In this document: positions 5,626 through 12,917 of the stretch, in pieces | Layout: each line of letters opens with the position of its first letter | How positions within the stretch are numbered: position 1 is the first letter of the stretch | Assembly (NCBI GenBank): GCA_040752215.1 | Contig: JBFMEX010000032.1 | Location: 1 to 13,913, forward strand | Length of the DNA: 13,913 bases | Direction: 5' to 3' | DNA from: JBFMEX01 sp040752215 | GTDB taxonomy: Bacteria; Pseudomonadota; Alphaproteobacteria; Rhizobiales; Hyphomicrobiaceae | The notes under the pieces: generated by a model | Told to the model about the DNA's origin: nothing | What the model saw: only the letters and a program-made list of their open reading frames with translations | Databases searched by the model: none | Position numbers and translations under genes: made by a program

Positions 5626-7296
5626 ATGGGCCGGATCGGGCCGCGCGGCGCGCTGAGGGTAGCGCTCGTGGTCGCGCTCGGCGTGCTTCTCTACTTCACG
5701 CGCGCCGAGGGCGGGCCGGCGAGCGTCGTGTTCGTCAGTCTCGTGACGCTGGCGATCGGCGCCGCATTCCTGCTGGCCACCCGCCGGCTGATGTTCTCGG
5801 CTGTCGCGGTCGCGGCGCTGGTCGGCCTCGTCGTCACCGCCTCGTCGATCAAGCGCCAGGCGATGGACATGGTGCTGCACGCCTACGACATCGTGTTCTA
5901 TGCCGGTTCGTGGTCGACGCTCAGCTATTTGTGGAGCGACCATCGCGCGAGCGTGCTGTCGGTGCTGGCGGCCATCGTCGTGGCGCTCGTGGCGCTGGTC
6001 GTGGCCTACCGTCTCGATGCCACGCGCGTGGCGCGGCGCGGTGCGGCGGTGGCGCTTGTCGTCTTCGCGAGCGCAGGCCTCGCCGCGAGCTTCGTCAAGG
6101 GTGAGCGCCGCCATACACAATTCTATTGGGAGGACCTGTTCGTCTCCTCGTTCTACGTCTCGTGGCGGGAGACGATCGAGACACTGTGGCGCGGCCAGCT
6201 GATCGAGGCGGCGGAGGCCTCGCGGGGGCCGGCGCTCGCCGCCGCGGCGGCCTGCAGCACGCCGTCGAAGCCGCCGCACATCATCCTGATCCATCAGGAA
6301 TCGATCGTGCAGCCGGAGCTGTTCGCGACCCTCGACTACGACAAGTCGCTCGACGCGCACTTCAGGTCGTTCGACGGCCAGACCCGGCGGATGCGGGTCG
6401 AGACCTATGGCGGCGCCTCGTGGCTGACCGAGTTCTCGATCCTCGCCGGCGTGTCGACCTACTCGTTCGGCGGCATGCGCCCGTTCGTGCAGTCGCTGAT
6501 GCAGGGCCGCGTGCGCGACACGCTCCCGCAGGCGCTGCAGCGCTGCGGCTATCGCAACGTCGTGTTCTATCCGATGCTTCGGAACTTCGTCTCCAACAAC
6601 AAGTTCTATAAGGCGATCGCGCTCGAGGAGGTGTTCGACCTCAAGGACCAGGGCGCCAGGACGGTCAACGAGCGTGACCGGTTCTATTACGCCAACGCGC
6701 TCGACGAGATCGGCCGCCACGTCGTCCGCTCCGGCCGGCCGATGTTCACCTTCATCCAGACGATGGCCGCGCACTCGCCCTACACCTACACCTACCGGCC
6801 GGAGGAGAAGGTGGCCGGCGGCGGGCCGGGCACCGATCCCGAGATGCACGAGTATCTGCGGCGGCTCGCCATGGCGCGCGACGACTACGTGTACCTCGAG
6901 TCCGAGCTCGCTCGGCGCTTTCCGGGTGAGCGCTTCGTGATCGTGCACTACGGCGACCATCAGCCGGTGGCGACGCGCAAGCTGCTCGGCCAGGACGTGG
7001 CCTCGGAGGCCGAGGACGTGGCGCTCGCCGAGGACTCGCCCGGCTTCGTCACCTACTACGCCGTGCGCGGCATCAACTACACCCCACCCCTGCCCGCCGA
7101 GACTGAGATGCTCGACGTGCCCTATCTCGGACTCGCGGTGCTGGAGGCGGCGCGGCTGCCGCTGTCGGACTCGTTTGGCGAGCGGGCGCGGCTCCGGGAG
7201 GTCTGCGGCGGGCGCTACCACGGTTGCGCCAAGTCGGACGAGATCCTGGCCTTCCATCGAAGGTTGATAGATTCGGGGTTGATCGACATCCACTGA
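5626..7296 (+). CDS. Membrane sulfatase-family phosphotransferase (LtaS/phosphoglycerol transferase-like)
   Basis: 556 residues from the preferred ATG; an in-frame ATG at 5563 would add 21 residues. Five hydrophobic helices (about residues 10-25, 32-51, 56-72, 108-128, 139-157) are followed by a large extracytoplasmic domain of the alkaline phosphatase/sulfatase superfamily. Visible active-site elements are the first strand IILIHQES with metal-ligand Glu225, and GGASWLTEF, in which Ser265 takes the nucleophile place usually held by Thr in LtaS-type enzymes. They also include AAHSPY (His383) and YGDHQP (Asp444, His445). Relatives transfer phosphoglycerol or similar groups from phospholipid to polymers or glucans. 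The substrate here is unknown; periplasmic glucan or envelope glycan modification is one possibility. A Pho-box-like repeat lies upstream, and two hairpins follow the stop codon. Confidence 0.87.
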   Translation: MGRIGPRGALRVALVVALGVLLYFTRAEGGPASVVFVSLVTLAIGAAFLLATRRLMFSAVAVAALVGLVVTASSIKRQAMDMVLHAYDIVFYAGSWSTLSYLWSDHRASVLSVLAAIVVALVALVVAYRLDATRVARRGAAVALVVFASAGLAASFVKGERRHTQFYWEDLFVSSFYVSWRETIETLWRGQLIEAAEASRGPALAAAAACSTPSKPPHIILIHQESIVQPELFATLDYDKSLDAHFRSFDGQTRRMRVETYGGASWLTEFSILAGVSTYSFGGMRPFVQSLMQGRVRDTLPQALQRCGYRNVVFYPMLRNFVSNNKFYKAIALEEVFDLKDQGARTVNERDRFYYANALDEIGRHVVRSGRPMFTFIQTMAAHSPYTYTYRPEEKVAGGGPGTDPEMHEYLRRLAMARDDYVYLESELARRFPGERFVIVHYGDHQPVATRKLLGQDVASEAEDVALAEDSPGFVTYYAVRGINYTPPLPAETEMLDVPYLGLAVLEAARLPLSDSFGERARLREVCGGRYHGCAKSDEILAFHRRLIDSGLIDIH

Positions 7297-7341
7297 ACGG
7301 CCTTCCCGGCGTCGGTGAAGTTGCTGAATTCCATATAAAAT

Positions 7342-7378
7342 CGCGGAAAAGTGTGGAAATTTCGCTCGACTTTCCGCG
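7342..7378. repeat. Long inverted repeat downstream of the sulfatase-family gene
   Basis: CGCGGAAAAGT (7342-7352) pairs with ACTTTCCGCG (7369-7378), the only defect being one extra A. The 16-base loop contains a smaller AAATTT palindrome. It lies in the 162-bp gap before the PilZ gene, within an AT-richer patch. It may be a terminator for the upstream gene or a regulatory site for the downstream one. Confidence 0.5.
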
Positions 7379-7379
7379 C

Positions 7380-7395
7380 CGCCGTGATGACGGCG
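7380..7395 (+). terminator. Second hairpin, terminator-like
   Basis: CGCCGT (7380-7385) and ACGGCG (7390-7395) form a perfect 6-bp stem with a GATG loop, followed by CCTTAACC instead of a proper T-run. It directly follows the repeat at 7342-7378. A weak intrinsic terminator is plausible but not certain. Confidence 0.35.
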
Positions 7396-7458
7396 CCTTA
7401 ACCTCCATCGCCTATGGTCACAATCACAAGTTGTAATCTGCCGATGTGAGTGCCGACC

Positions 7459-8328
7459 ATGACCCGACAATCCGACCTGATGGAGATGCACCCGCCGGCG
7501 CGCCAGCTCGGCTCGCCGGGGGGACCGACAGCGCCCATTGTGGCCGATCCGCTGATCGAGGCAATGGTTTGCGAGGTGCATACGGCGGCGCTCTACTGCG
7601 CGGTGCTGGCGAGTGCGGTCAATGCCATTGGCCGCTCCGGGCGCGGCAGCGAACCGAGCGAGCTCTTGGCCATGATGCCGAACGACAGCGCGTTCCAGCT
7701 GGCCAACACTCGCTGGTTTCTGGATGCCGGCGTGTCGCCGCTGGTCCTGCTCTCGGTGCACGACTTCATGTCGGAGCTCGAGCCGGCACGGGCAGTGATG
7801 CAGCGCTATGCGGTCGACGCCGCAGTGCTGAGCCTCGAGCGGGTGCAGGTGCTGCACCGGCTGTTGCTGATGGATACCTGGCGGCGGCTGACGCGCATGG
7901 CGGTCGAGGCGATCGATCGCCTGGATCTCGATCTCGCCGGGCGACTGCCGTCGTTCTACTCCGAGACGACCTGCAAGCTGCGGGACCTGCTGCTCGCGGC
8001 GGAAGCCGGAGGCAGCCCGTGCATCGACGAGGACGGACACCTCTTCGTGCCGGCGCTGCCGCAGCGGCGGCGCTCCTCGCGGCGGACGCTATTGCAGAAC
8101 TGCATGCTCACCTGTCGCGGGCGGATGCATCGCGCGTTCGCACAGAACATTTCGGCCGGCGGCCTCGGCCTGTCGCGGGTACCGGTGCTGATCCGCGACG
8201 AGCCGCTGATCGTCGAGTTGCGCAACGGGCGGCGGTTCACCGGCAGCGTCGTGTGGAGCAGCGACTCGTTCGCCGGCATGCGGTTCACGGTGCCGCTTTC
8301 GCCGCGCGACCCGATCCTGCAGGGATGA
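7459..8328 (+). CDS. PilZ-domain protein, probable c-di-GMP receptor
   Basis: 289 residues, soluble. The N-terminal 180 residues are mainly helical, rich in Leu/Ala, and unrecognised. The C-terminal 90 residues are a PilZ domain with both c-di-GMP signatures: the Arg-rich RRRSSRR (203-209, giving RxxxR) and NISAGG (230-235, fitting (D/N)xSxxG). These are followed by the strands GRRFTGSVVWSSDSFAGMRF. Binding is therefore likely. The output could be motility, polysaccharide or adhesion control, with the N-terminal part as effector or partner-binding domain; this is inference. The start is uncertain: ATG 7459 is chosen, with only a weak GAG eight bases upstream, and an in-frame GTG at 7450 would add three residues. 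The last 44 bases overlap the 3' end of the convergent EamA gene. Confidence 0.82.
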   Translation: MTRQSDLMEMHPPARQLGSPGGPTAPIVADPLIEAMVCEVHTAALYCAVLASAVNAIGRSGRGSEPSELLAMMPNDSAFQLANTRWFLDAGVSPLVLLSVHDFMSELEPARAVMQRYAVDAAVLSLERVQVLHRLLLMDTWRRLTRMAVEAIDRLDLDLAGRLPSFYSETTCKLRDLLLAAEAGGSPCIDEDGHLFVPALPQRRRSSRRTLLQNCMLTCRGRMHRAFAQNISAGGLGLSRVPVLIRDEPLIVELRNGRRFTGSVVWSSDSFAGMRFTVPLSPRDPILQG

Positions 8329-9220
8329 GCGGCGGGCTGAAACGCCGGCAAAGAGCGACGCCCAGCAGAACGAGCACGCCGCCCGCGATCTGGATCGCGC
8401 CGAGTCCCTCGCCGAGCACGATCCAGGCGCCGAGCGCGGCAACCAGCGGCTGCAGCAACAGTGTCGTCGAGGAGGCGGCCGGCAACGCCTTCAGCGCATA
8501 GGCGATGAGCCCCTGTCCGGCGGCGTGGGTCAACCACGCCAGCGCCAGCAGCACGGCGACACCGTCGAGCGTGGTCGGCACGAGACTGTCGCCTGCCGCC
8601 AGCACGACAGGCGCGAGGCAGACGGTGCAGGCAAGTGTGGTCCAGGTCATGATGGCGAGCGTGCCGTGATGACGGCGCAGCCGGTTGACGGACAGCAGGT
8701 AGCCGCCATAGCTCGCCCCCGCCGCAAGCGCGAGCGCATCGCCGAGCAAGCCGATCGCGGCCAGCTCGGCATGCGATCCGGCCAGCAGCGCCACGCCCAG
8801 CAGTGCGACGGCGAGGCTCGCCAGGAACGGTGGCGACAGGCGCTCGCCATAAAGCCCCCACGCGGCGAGGCTGGCGAACACGGGGGCAAAATTCAGCAGC
8901 AGAACGGAGTTGGCGACGGTCGTGTAGGAGAGCGACCAGTGGAAGCAGACGAGATCGAGTGCGAACAGCGCGCCGCCGAGCGCCATCGCGCCATGGGTCC
9001 AGGCGGGCGGCGTTTCGGTAGTGCGGGCGCCGGCCGGCGGCCCCATCAGCGCCATCGCCAGCATCAGCACCGGCACGGCGAGCGCGACCCGGTGGAATGC
9101 GGTCGCGTTCGGAGACAGCTCGCTCAATCGGATCAGGATGGGCGAGGAGCCGATCATCACGGCGCCGGCAACGATGGCGAGCGCCGCAGTGTTGGCGGCG
9201 CGTCGAGGCACGGCGCTCAT
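8285..9220 (-). CDS. EamA/DMT-family membrane transporter
   Basis: 311 residues with about ten hydrophobic helices in two halves, the classic 10-TM EamA (drug/metabolite transporter) layout. Characteristic stretches are ALDLVCFHWSLSYTTVANSVLLLN with FAPVFASLAAW in the first EamA repeat, and LIAYALKALPAASSTTLLLQ with PLVAALGAWIVLGE in the second. Such proteins usually export amino acids, metabolites or drugs; the substrate cannot be told from the sequence. GAGGAAG lies three bases before the ATG. The gene is divergent from the unknown gene at 9489 across 268 bp, in which I see no clear promoter motif. Its 3' end overlaps the PilZ gene by 44 bp on the opposite strand. Confidence 0.88.
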   Translation of the reverse strand: MSAVPRRAANTAALAIVAGAVMIGSSPILIRLSELSPNATAFHRVALAVPVLMLAMALMGPPAGARTTETPPAWTHGAMALGGALFALDLVCFHWSLSYTTVANSVLLLNFAPVFASLAAWGLYGERLSPPFLASLAVALLGVALLAGSHAELAAIGLLGDALALAAGASYGGYLLSVNRLRRHHGTLAIMTWTTLACTVCLAPVVLAAGDSLVPTTLDGVAVLLALAWLTHAAGQGLIAYALKALPAASSTTLLLQPLVAALGAWIVLGEGLGAIQIAGGVLVLLGVALCRRFSPPLIPAGSGRAAKAAP

Positions 9221-9476
9221 GGGCTTCCTCAGAACGATCGCCGGCGTGCGTGAGGCTGCCCGGCGCGGTGACGGGATGGTGGTTCAATCGTGGCGCGACG
9301 GCAAGCGCGGCGTCGAGAATCGGCGCCGGCGTCCTTGGCGGCGTCGATTGGGCAATAGACCGAAGCAGATTTACGTTGGTGCGGCATGCGGCGAGTGTCA
9401 GGATGCGGTCGCGGATGCCTCCGGCAGTTGTGTCGGGCTGCTGTCATGCGCCGCCAAGGAACCAGAGCACTTTCCG

Positions 9477-9483
9477 GGAAGGA
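9477..9483 (+). promoter_or_regulatory. Ribosome binding site deciding the ATG at 9489
   Basis: GGAAGGA lies five bases before the ATG at 9489. The reading frame stays open far upstream (to 9021), antisense to the EamA gene, but that extension has no such site and a composition typical of non-coding shadow. Confidence 0.75.
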
Positions 9484-9488
9484 CCAGC

Positions 9489-10304
9489 ATGATCGGGCAT
9501 GACCAGCAGTCCGCCGGCGCGGGCGCGCCGGACAAGCGCAGCGAGGCGCGTTTGCAGCTGCACAGCATGCTGCAGTGGCTGGCGCGGCTCGCCAACAGCT
9601 ACGTCGATGCGGATCCGGCGGGGCGCCATCTCACGCTACTATGGGACGGCGATCGCCACGCCTTCGCTACGCGCGCGTTCCATGGCGGTCTCACCGTCGA
9701 GCTGAGGCTGCCCTCGCTCGAGATGCAGTTCCTCGAGAACGGCGTGCTGTCGCCGCACGTGCTCGATGTGGAGGGGCGCTCACCGGCAGAGGTGGAGGCG
9801 TGGGTCTTGGTTGAGCTCCTGCATCGCGGCGTCGACCGCTCGCGCTTTTCCAAGCAGCTGCCCTACGGATCGGCCAAGCTGATGCACGGCGACGCGCGTC
9901 AGTTCTCGCCCGACAGCCACGAGGTGGAGCTCGCCGAGCTCGCAACCTGGCTCGACACCGCCGCGGGCGTGCTCGAGCAGCTTGCGAGCAGGCTCAGGGC
10001 GGCCGGTCAATCGGTCGACGGCGAGATCCGCTGCTGGCCCGAGCAGCTGCACCTCGCGATTGCGGTAGCGCTCGAGCCGGGGAGCGCGAGCGAGGCGCTG
10101 CGCGTCGGCCTGTCGGCCGGTGACGACAAGACCGCCGAACCGCATTTCCTGGTCATCGCAGAGCGGACCCGCAGCGCCAGCACCATGCTGCCGAACAGCG
10201 TGCTGCCGGCGAGCAGGATCGCCGCCTCGGGCATGAGCAGCGACGACATCGTCGCCTTCCTCGAGCAGATGATCGACGCCAGCCGGAGGAAGCTGGCGCA
10301 TTAG
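9489..10304 (+). CDS. Conserved-looking protein of unknown function
   Basis: 271 residues, soluble, no signal peptide or TM. I do not recognise a named family. The first half is a mixed alpha/beta region (RHLTLLWDGDRHAF and VELRLPSLEMQFL read like beta strands), and about 105-185 is helical. The second half contains CWPEQLHLAIAVAL, then RVGLSAGDDKTAEPHFLVIA. This resembles, from memory, uncharacterised bacterial proteins with a W-P-x-H-F-D pattern followed by G-x-S-P-G-D and E-P-Y-x-Y-V. Here the H-F-D and SPGD positions have drifted to Q-L-H and SAGD, so if those residues bind a metal or ligand in relatives, that function may be altered here. It stands alone between a divergent transporter and convergent purD, so context gives no clue to its job. 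Confidence 0.75.
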   Translation: MIGHDQQSAGAGAPDKRSEARLQLHSMLQWLARLANSYVDADPAGRHLTLLWDGDRHAFATRAFHGGLTVELRLPSLEMQFLENGVLSPHVLDVEGRSPAEVEAWVLVELLHRGVDRSRFSKQLPYGSAKLMHGDARQFSPDSHEVELAELATWLDTAAGVLEQLASRLRAAGQSVDGEIRCWPEQLHLAIAVALEPGSASEALRVGLSAGDDKTAEPHFLVIAERTRSASTMLPNSVLPASRIAASGMSSDDIVAFLEQMIDASRRKLAH

Positions 10305-10363
10305 GCAAGCCTGCCTCGAATCACCAGCGGCTGGTCCAGATCACGGCATCCACTCCGGCGCGA

Positions 10364-10408
10364 GTGTGGTGATCGAGAAGTCCGCTACAGACGTCTCGAT
10401 CACCACAC
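10364..10408. repeat. Perfect 15-bp inverted repeat between convergent genes
   Basis: GTGTGGTGATCGAGA (10364-10378) and TCTCGATCACCACAC (10394-10408) are perfect reverse complements around a 15-base loop. Inside, after one A/G mismatch, GTC (10380-10382) and GAC (10390-10392) pair, leaving a 7-base loop. It lies 60 bp after the unknown gene and about 87 bp beyond the purD stop, so it could act as a bidirectional terminator despite having no T-runs. A dispersed palindromic element is the alternative. Confidence 0.7.
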
Positions 10409-10494
10409 CAGGCGATGGCCACGATCCCGATCCGCACTCCCGCCGGCGGGGGTGGTGCCGTCGGCATGATCAGCATGACGTGCCTGACGTTCGC

Positions 10495-11811
10495 CTATCG
10501 TGCGCTTTGGCCACCGCCAGTGGGCTCGCCGGCGCCGTCCCCCTCGCGCTGAATGGCACGCCAGCCGATGTCCTTGCGGCAGAACCCCTCGGGCCAGTCG
10601 ATCCGCGCAATCGCCGCGTAGGCACGCGCCTGCGCCTCGGCGACGTTTCTGCCGCGCGCCGTGACGTTCAGCACCCGCCCGCCGTCGGCCAGCAGCCGGT
10701 CGCCCGCGCGCCGCGTGCCGGCATGGAACACCTGGACCCCCTCGATCTCCTCCGCCGCAGCGAGGCCCTTGATCTCGGTCCCCTTGAGCGGCGTGCCGGG
10801 ATAGCCTCGCGCCGCCATCACCACCGTCAGCGCCGGCTCTGCGCTCCAGCGCACCTGCGTTTCGGCGAGGCGCCCTTCGGCCGTCGCCTCCAGCAGCTCG
10901 AGCAGGTCGCTCTCGAGCCGCATCATCAGCACCTGGCATTCGGGATCGCCGAAGCGGACGTTGTACTCGATCAGCTGCGGCCCTTCGCTGGTGATCATCA
11001 GGCCGGCGAACAGCACGCCCTTGAATGGCGTGCCGCGTGCGGCAAGGCCGCGGATGGTCGGCGCGACGATCTCATGAAGCGTGCGCTCGACCATCTCGTC
11101 GGTCATCACCGGCGCCGGCGAGTAGGCGCCCATGCCGCCGGTATTCGGCCCCGTATCGCCATCGCCGACGCGCTTGTGGTCCTGGGCGGAGGCGAGCGCG
11201 ACGACGTCCTTGCCGTCGGAAAGGGCGAAGAAGCTCGCCTCCTCGCCGTCGAGGAACGCCTCGATCACCACCTCCGATCCCGCCGCCCCGAACGCGCCGG
11301 CGAAGCAGGCCTCGATCGCCGCCTCGGCCTCGGCACGGGTGGTGGCGATCGTCACGCCCTTGCCGGCGGCGAGCCCGTCGGCCTTGACGACGATCGGCAG
11401 AGTCTGTCGTGCAACATAGGCTCTTGCCGTAGCGGCGTCGGTAAAGCGGCCGTAGGCGCCGGTCGGGATGGCGAGATCGCGGCAGAGATCCTTGGTGAAG
11501 CCCTTCGAGCCTTCGAGCTGGGCCGCCGCCTTGCTCGGCCCGAAGTGGCGGATTCCGGCCGCGGCGAGATCGTCGGCGAGGCCCGCGACCAGCGGTGCCT
11601 CCGGGCCGATCACCACGAGGCCGATGGCGTTGACCCGGCAGAATGAGACCACCACCGCATGGTCCGTCACGTCGAGGCTGACGCAGGTCGCGACCTCCGC
11701 GATGCCGGCATTGCCCGGCGCGCAATAGAGTGTTCCGAGCCGCGGCGACTGGCGCAGTTTCCAGGCCAGCGCATGCTCGCGGCCACCCGATCCGATGAGG
11801 AGCACGTTCAT
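10495..11811 (-). CDS. purD: Phosphoribosylamine--glycine ligase (GAR synthetase)
   Basis: 438 residues, near the usual length of bacterial PurD. It joins phosphoribosylamine and glycine with ATP in the second step of de novo purine synthesis, in the cytoplasm. The family sequence is followed throughout: MNVLLIGSGGREHAL (1-15), the ATP-grasp lysine strand PIVVKADGLAAGKGV (139-153), and FLDGEEASFFALSDG (186-200). Next come the glycine-rich DHKRVGDGDTGPNTGGMGAY (211-230), LIEYNVRFGDPECQ (280-293, metal/ATP-binding Glu and Asn), and the C-terminal DGGRVLNVTARG. All key motifs are intact. The ATG has no purine-rich Shine-Dalgarno; the bases before it are CCCCCGCCC. The gene stands alone, bracketed by two long inverted repeats. 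Confidence 0.96.
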   Translation of the reverse strand: MNVLLIGSGGREHALAWKLRQSPRLGTLYCAPGNAGIAEVATCVSLDVTDHAVVVSFCRVNAIGLVVIGPEAPLVAGLADDLAAAGIRHFGPSKAAAQLEGSKGFTKDLCRDLAIPTGAYGRFTDAATARAYVARQTLPIVVKADGLAAGKGVTIATTRAEAEAAIEACFAGAFGAAGSEVVIEAFLDGEEASFFALSDGKDVVALASAQDHKRVGDGDTGPNTGGMGAYSPAPVMTDEMVERTLHEIVAPTIRGLAARGTPFKGVLFAGLMITSEGPQLIEYNVRFGDPECQVLMMRLESDLLELLEATAEGRLAETQVRWSAEPALTVVMAARGYPGTPLKGTEIKGLAAAEEIEGVQVFHAGTRRAGDRLLADGGRVLNVTARGRNVAEAQARAYAAIARIDWPEGFCRKDIGWRAIQREGDGAGEPTGGGQSAR

Positions 11812-11900
11812 GGGCGGGGGAAGTGCACGAGGCGGCAGCGCACGTCAAGCGCACGCGCTATCGGCTTTCCGAGGCCGTATCCCTGTGAGAAAGGCGGGCC

Positions 11901-11971
11901 AGTGTCGTTCAGATCGCGAAATTCGTTCGCCGCCCGCTGCCGAATGAGACGAATTTCGCGATCTCGACACT
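11901..11971. repeat. Long imperfect inverted repeat between the small gene and purD
   Basis: The left arm is AGTGTCG (11901-11907), an unpaired TTC, then AGATCGCGAAATTCGT (11911-11926). The right arm is ACGAATTTCGCGATCT (11949-11964) directly followed by CGACACT (11965-11971). That is 23 paired bases with a single 3-base bulge and a 22-base loop. The right arm overlaps the TAG stop codon of the minus-strand gene 11970-12287. So the hairpin forms right at its mRNA 3' end, upstream of purD. It may terminate that transcript, or be a palindromic mobile or repeat element. Confidence 0.8.
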
Positions 11972-12287
11972 AGAGGAGAATGGTGCTGCCATCGGGCTTC
12001 TTCACGTAGACGGCCGTGGGGCCGAGGAGGCGCTTGCCGATGCCAGCGATCTCACGAATGCTGTCGTAGCTGCCGGAGACCATCAGGATCGCGACCTCCT
12101 CCTTGATGATCTTGTTGGATGGATCGATCCAGCCTCCTTTCCCGCGATGGATGGTGAAGCCGCCACAGAGCTTCAAAGACGCGTCCTCGAGAGCGGCAAT
12201 CGCAATCGCGATATCGACATCGGTGTTCGGCGTGCCGTCGGCCTTGGGCCCGAGGCCGAACACGAGAGTGTACTCGGTGTTGCTCAT
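11970..12287 (-). CDS. Small protein of unknown function (DUF3574-like pattern at best)
   Basis: 105 residues from an ATG with GAAGG eight bases upstream; the frame is open further up but without a comparable site. The sequence begins YTLVFGLGPKADGTPNTD, continues with an Ala/Ile-rich helix and a GGFTIHRGKGGWIDP segment, then EEVAILMVSG and a C-terminal helix-strand tail. The order FG..., G-F-T, G-x-W-x-D, E-x-x-x-x-L loosely recalls small DUF3574 proteins, but I would not assign it. There is no signal peptide or TM. The gene is visibly richer in A/T than its neighbours. It sits against the head of a broken luxR-type gene on the other strand, and its stop codon lies within a long inverted repeat. 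Together these suggest later arrival by transfer. Confidence 0.65.
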   Translation of the reverse strand: MSNTEYTLVFGLGPKADGTPNTDVDIAIAIAALEDASLKLCGGFTIHRGKGGWIDPSNKIIKEEVAILMVSGSYDSIREIAGIGKRLLGPTAVYVKKPDGSTILL

Positions 12288-12288
12288 G

Positions 12289-12917
12289 ACGGCGGCCTTC
12301 AAGCCTCGCGATGACGCTGGAATGCGCCGAGCCGAACGCGTGGTCCCCGCTCGCGACGTGATGGCCGCCCTCGAGGCGGCCATCCAGGGTCGGCGGGCTC
12401 AGCGGATCGAGCTTGTTGCCTCTGGATGTCCGGGTCAAGCGCGAGCAATGCCGAGCCCCACCTGCTGGTGCTGCTACCTCTCGACCCGAAGCGCGAGACC
12501 TCTGCGCTGTTCGTCAACGCCCAGGAGCTGGAGACCCGGGCCATCGCCAAGCCGATCGCCGCACTGTTCGGCCTTACCCCACGGGAGCTGACCATCCTGC
12601 TGCCGATGCTCGAGGGCAAGACCATCGAGGAGATCGCCGAGGGCCTCGGCATCTCGCTGGCGACCGCCCGGCTGCATCTCGCACGACCGTTTGCCAAGAC
12701 CCGCACCGGCCGGCAGGCCGATCTCGTGCAGAAGGTCATGAGTGCGCTGCCGCCCGTTCGCAGTCGAGCTTCGGCTTCAGCTTCACTCAGCCGGGGTCGC
12801 GCTGCGCCCTCACCCGGTCGAGGCGCAGCCGGTGACGCGCGTCGGTCAGCAGATGCACGCCGCCGATGCCCGCCGCCACCACCGCCAGCGCGGTCGCCCC
12901 CGCGATCAGGAACATGA
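12289..12917 (+). pseudogene. Remnant of a LuxR-type (HTH) transcriptional regulator, 5'-truncated and frameshifted
   Basis: The open frame from the ATG at 12426 gives a clear LuxR-type DNA-binding domain: LFGLTPRELTILLPMLEGKT (residues 47-66), then IEEIAEGLGISLATARLHLA and GRQADLVQKVM up to about residue 110 (12758). It is preceded only by LLVLLPLDPKRETSALFVNA, the tail of what is usually a longer N-terminal region. Another frame upstream (12289-12455) reads KPRDDAGMRRAERVVPARDV and then MAALEAAIQGRRAQRIELVA. This is plausible as the missing upstream part joined by a single-base shift near 12440-12455. After residue 110 the frame runs on as Ser/Arg/Pro-rich low-complexity sequence overlapping the 3' end of fetB on the other strand, so the original stop may be lost. 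Any product would lack a sensing domain. If it is expressed, 12426-12917 would be the coding part. Confidence 0.6.

Noticed and set aside
5548..8040. 830-residue open frame on the minus strand opposite the sulfatase and PilZ genes
   Set aside because: It has low-complexity Arg/His/Gln composition, no domain and no ribosome binding site. It is a shadow of two well-supported plus-strand genes.
9021..9488. N-terminal extension of the unknown protein by 156 residues
   Set aside because: The extension is antisense to the EamA gene and through its promoter gap. The strong GGAAGGA before the ATG at 9489 marks the real start.
11820..11848. TTGACG on the minus strand (11848-11843) as a -35 box for a leaderless purD transcript
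   Set aside because: The spacing would place transcription start almost at the ATG, which would fit the missing Shine-Dalgarno. No acceptable -10 element is present at 16-18 bases, so it is not called.
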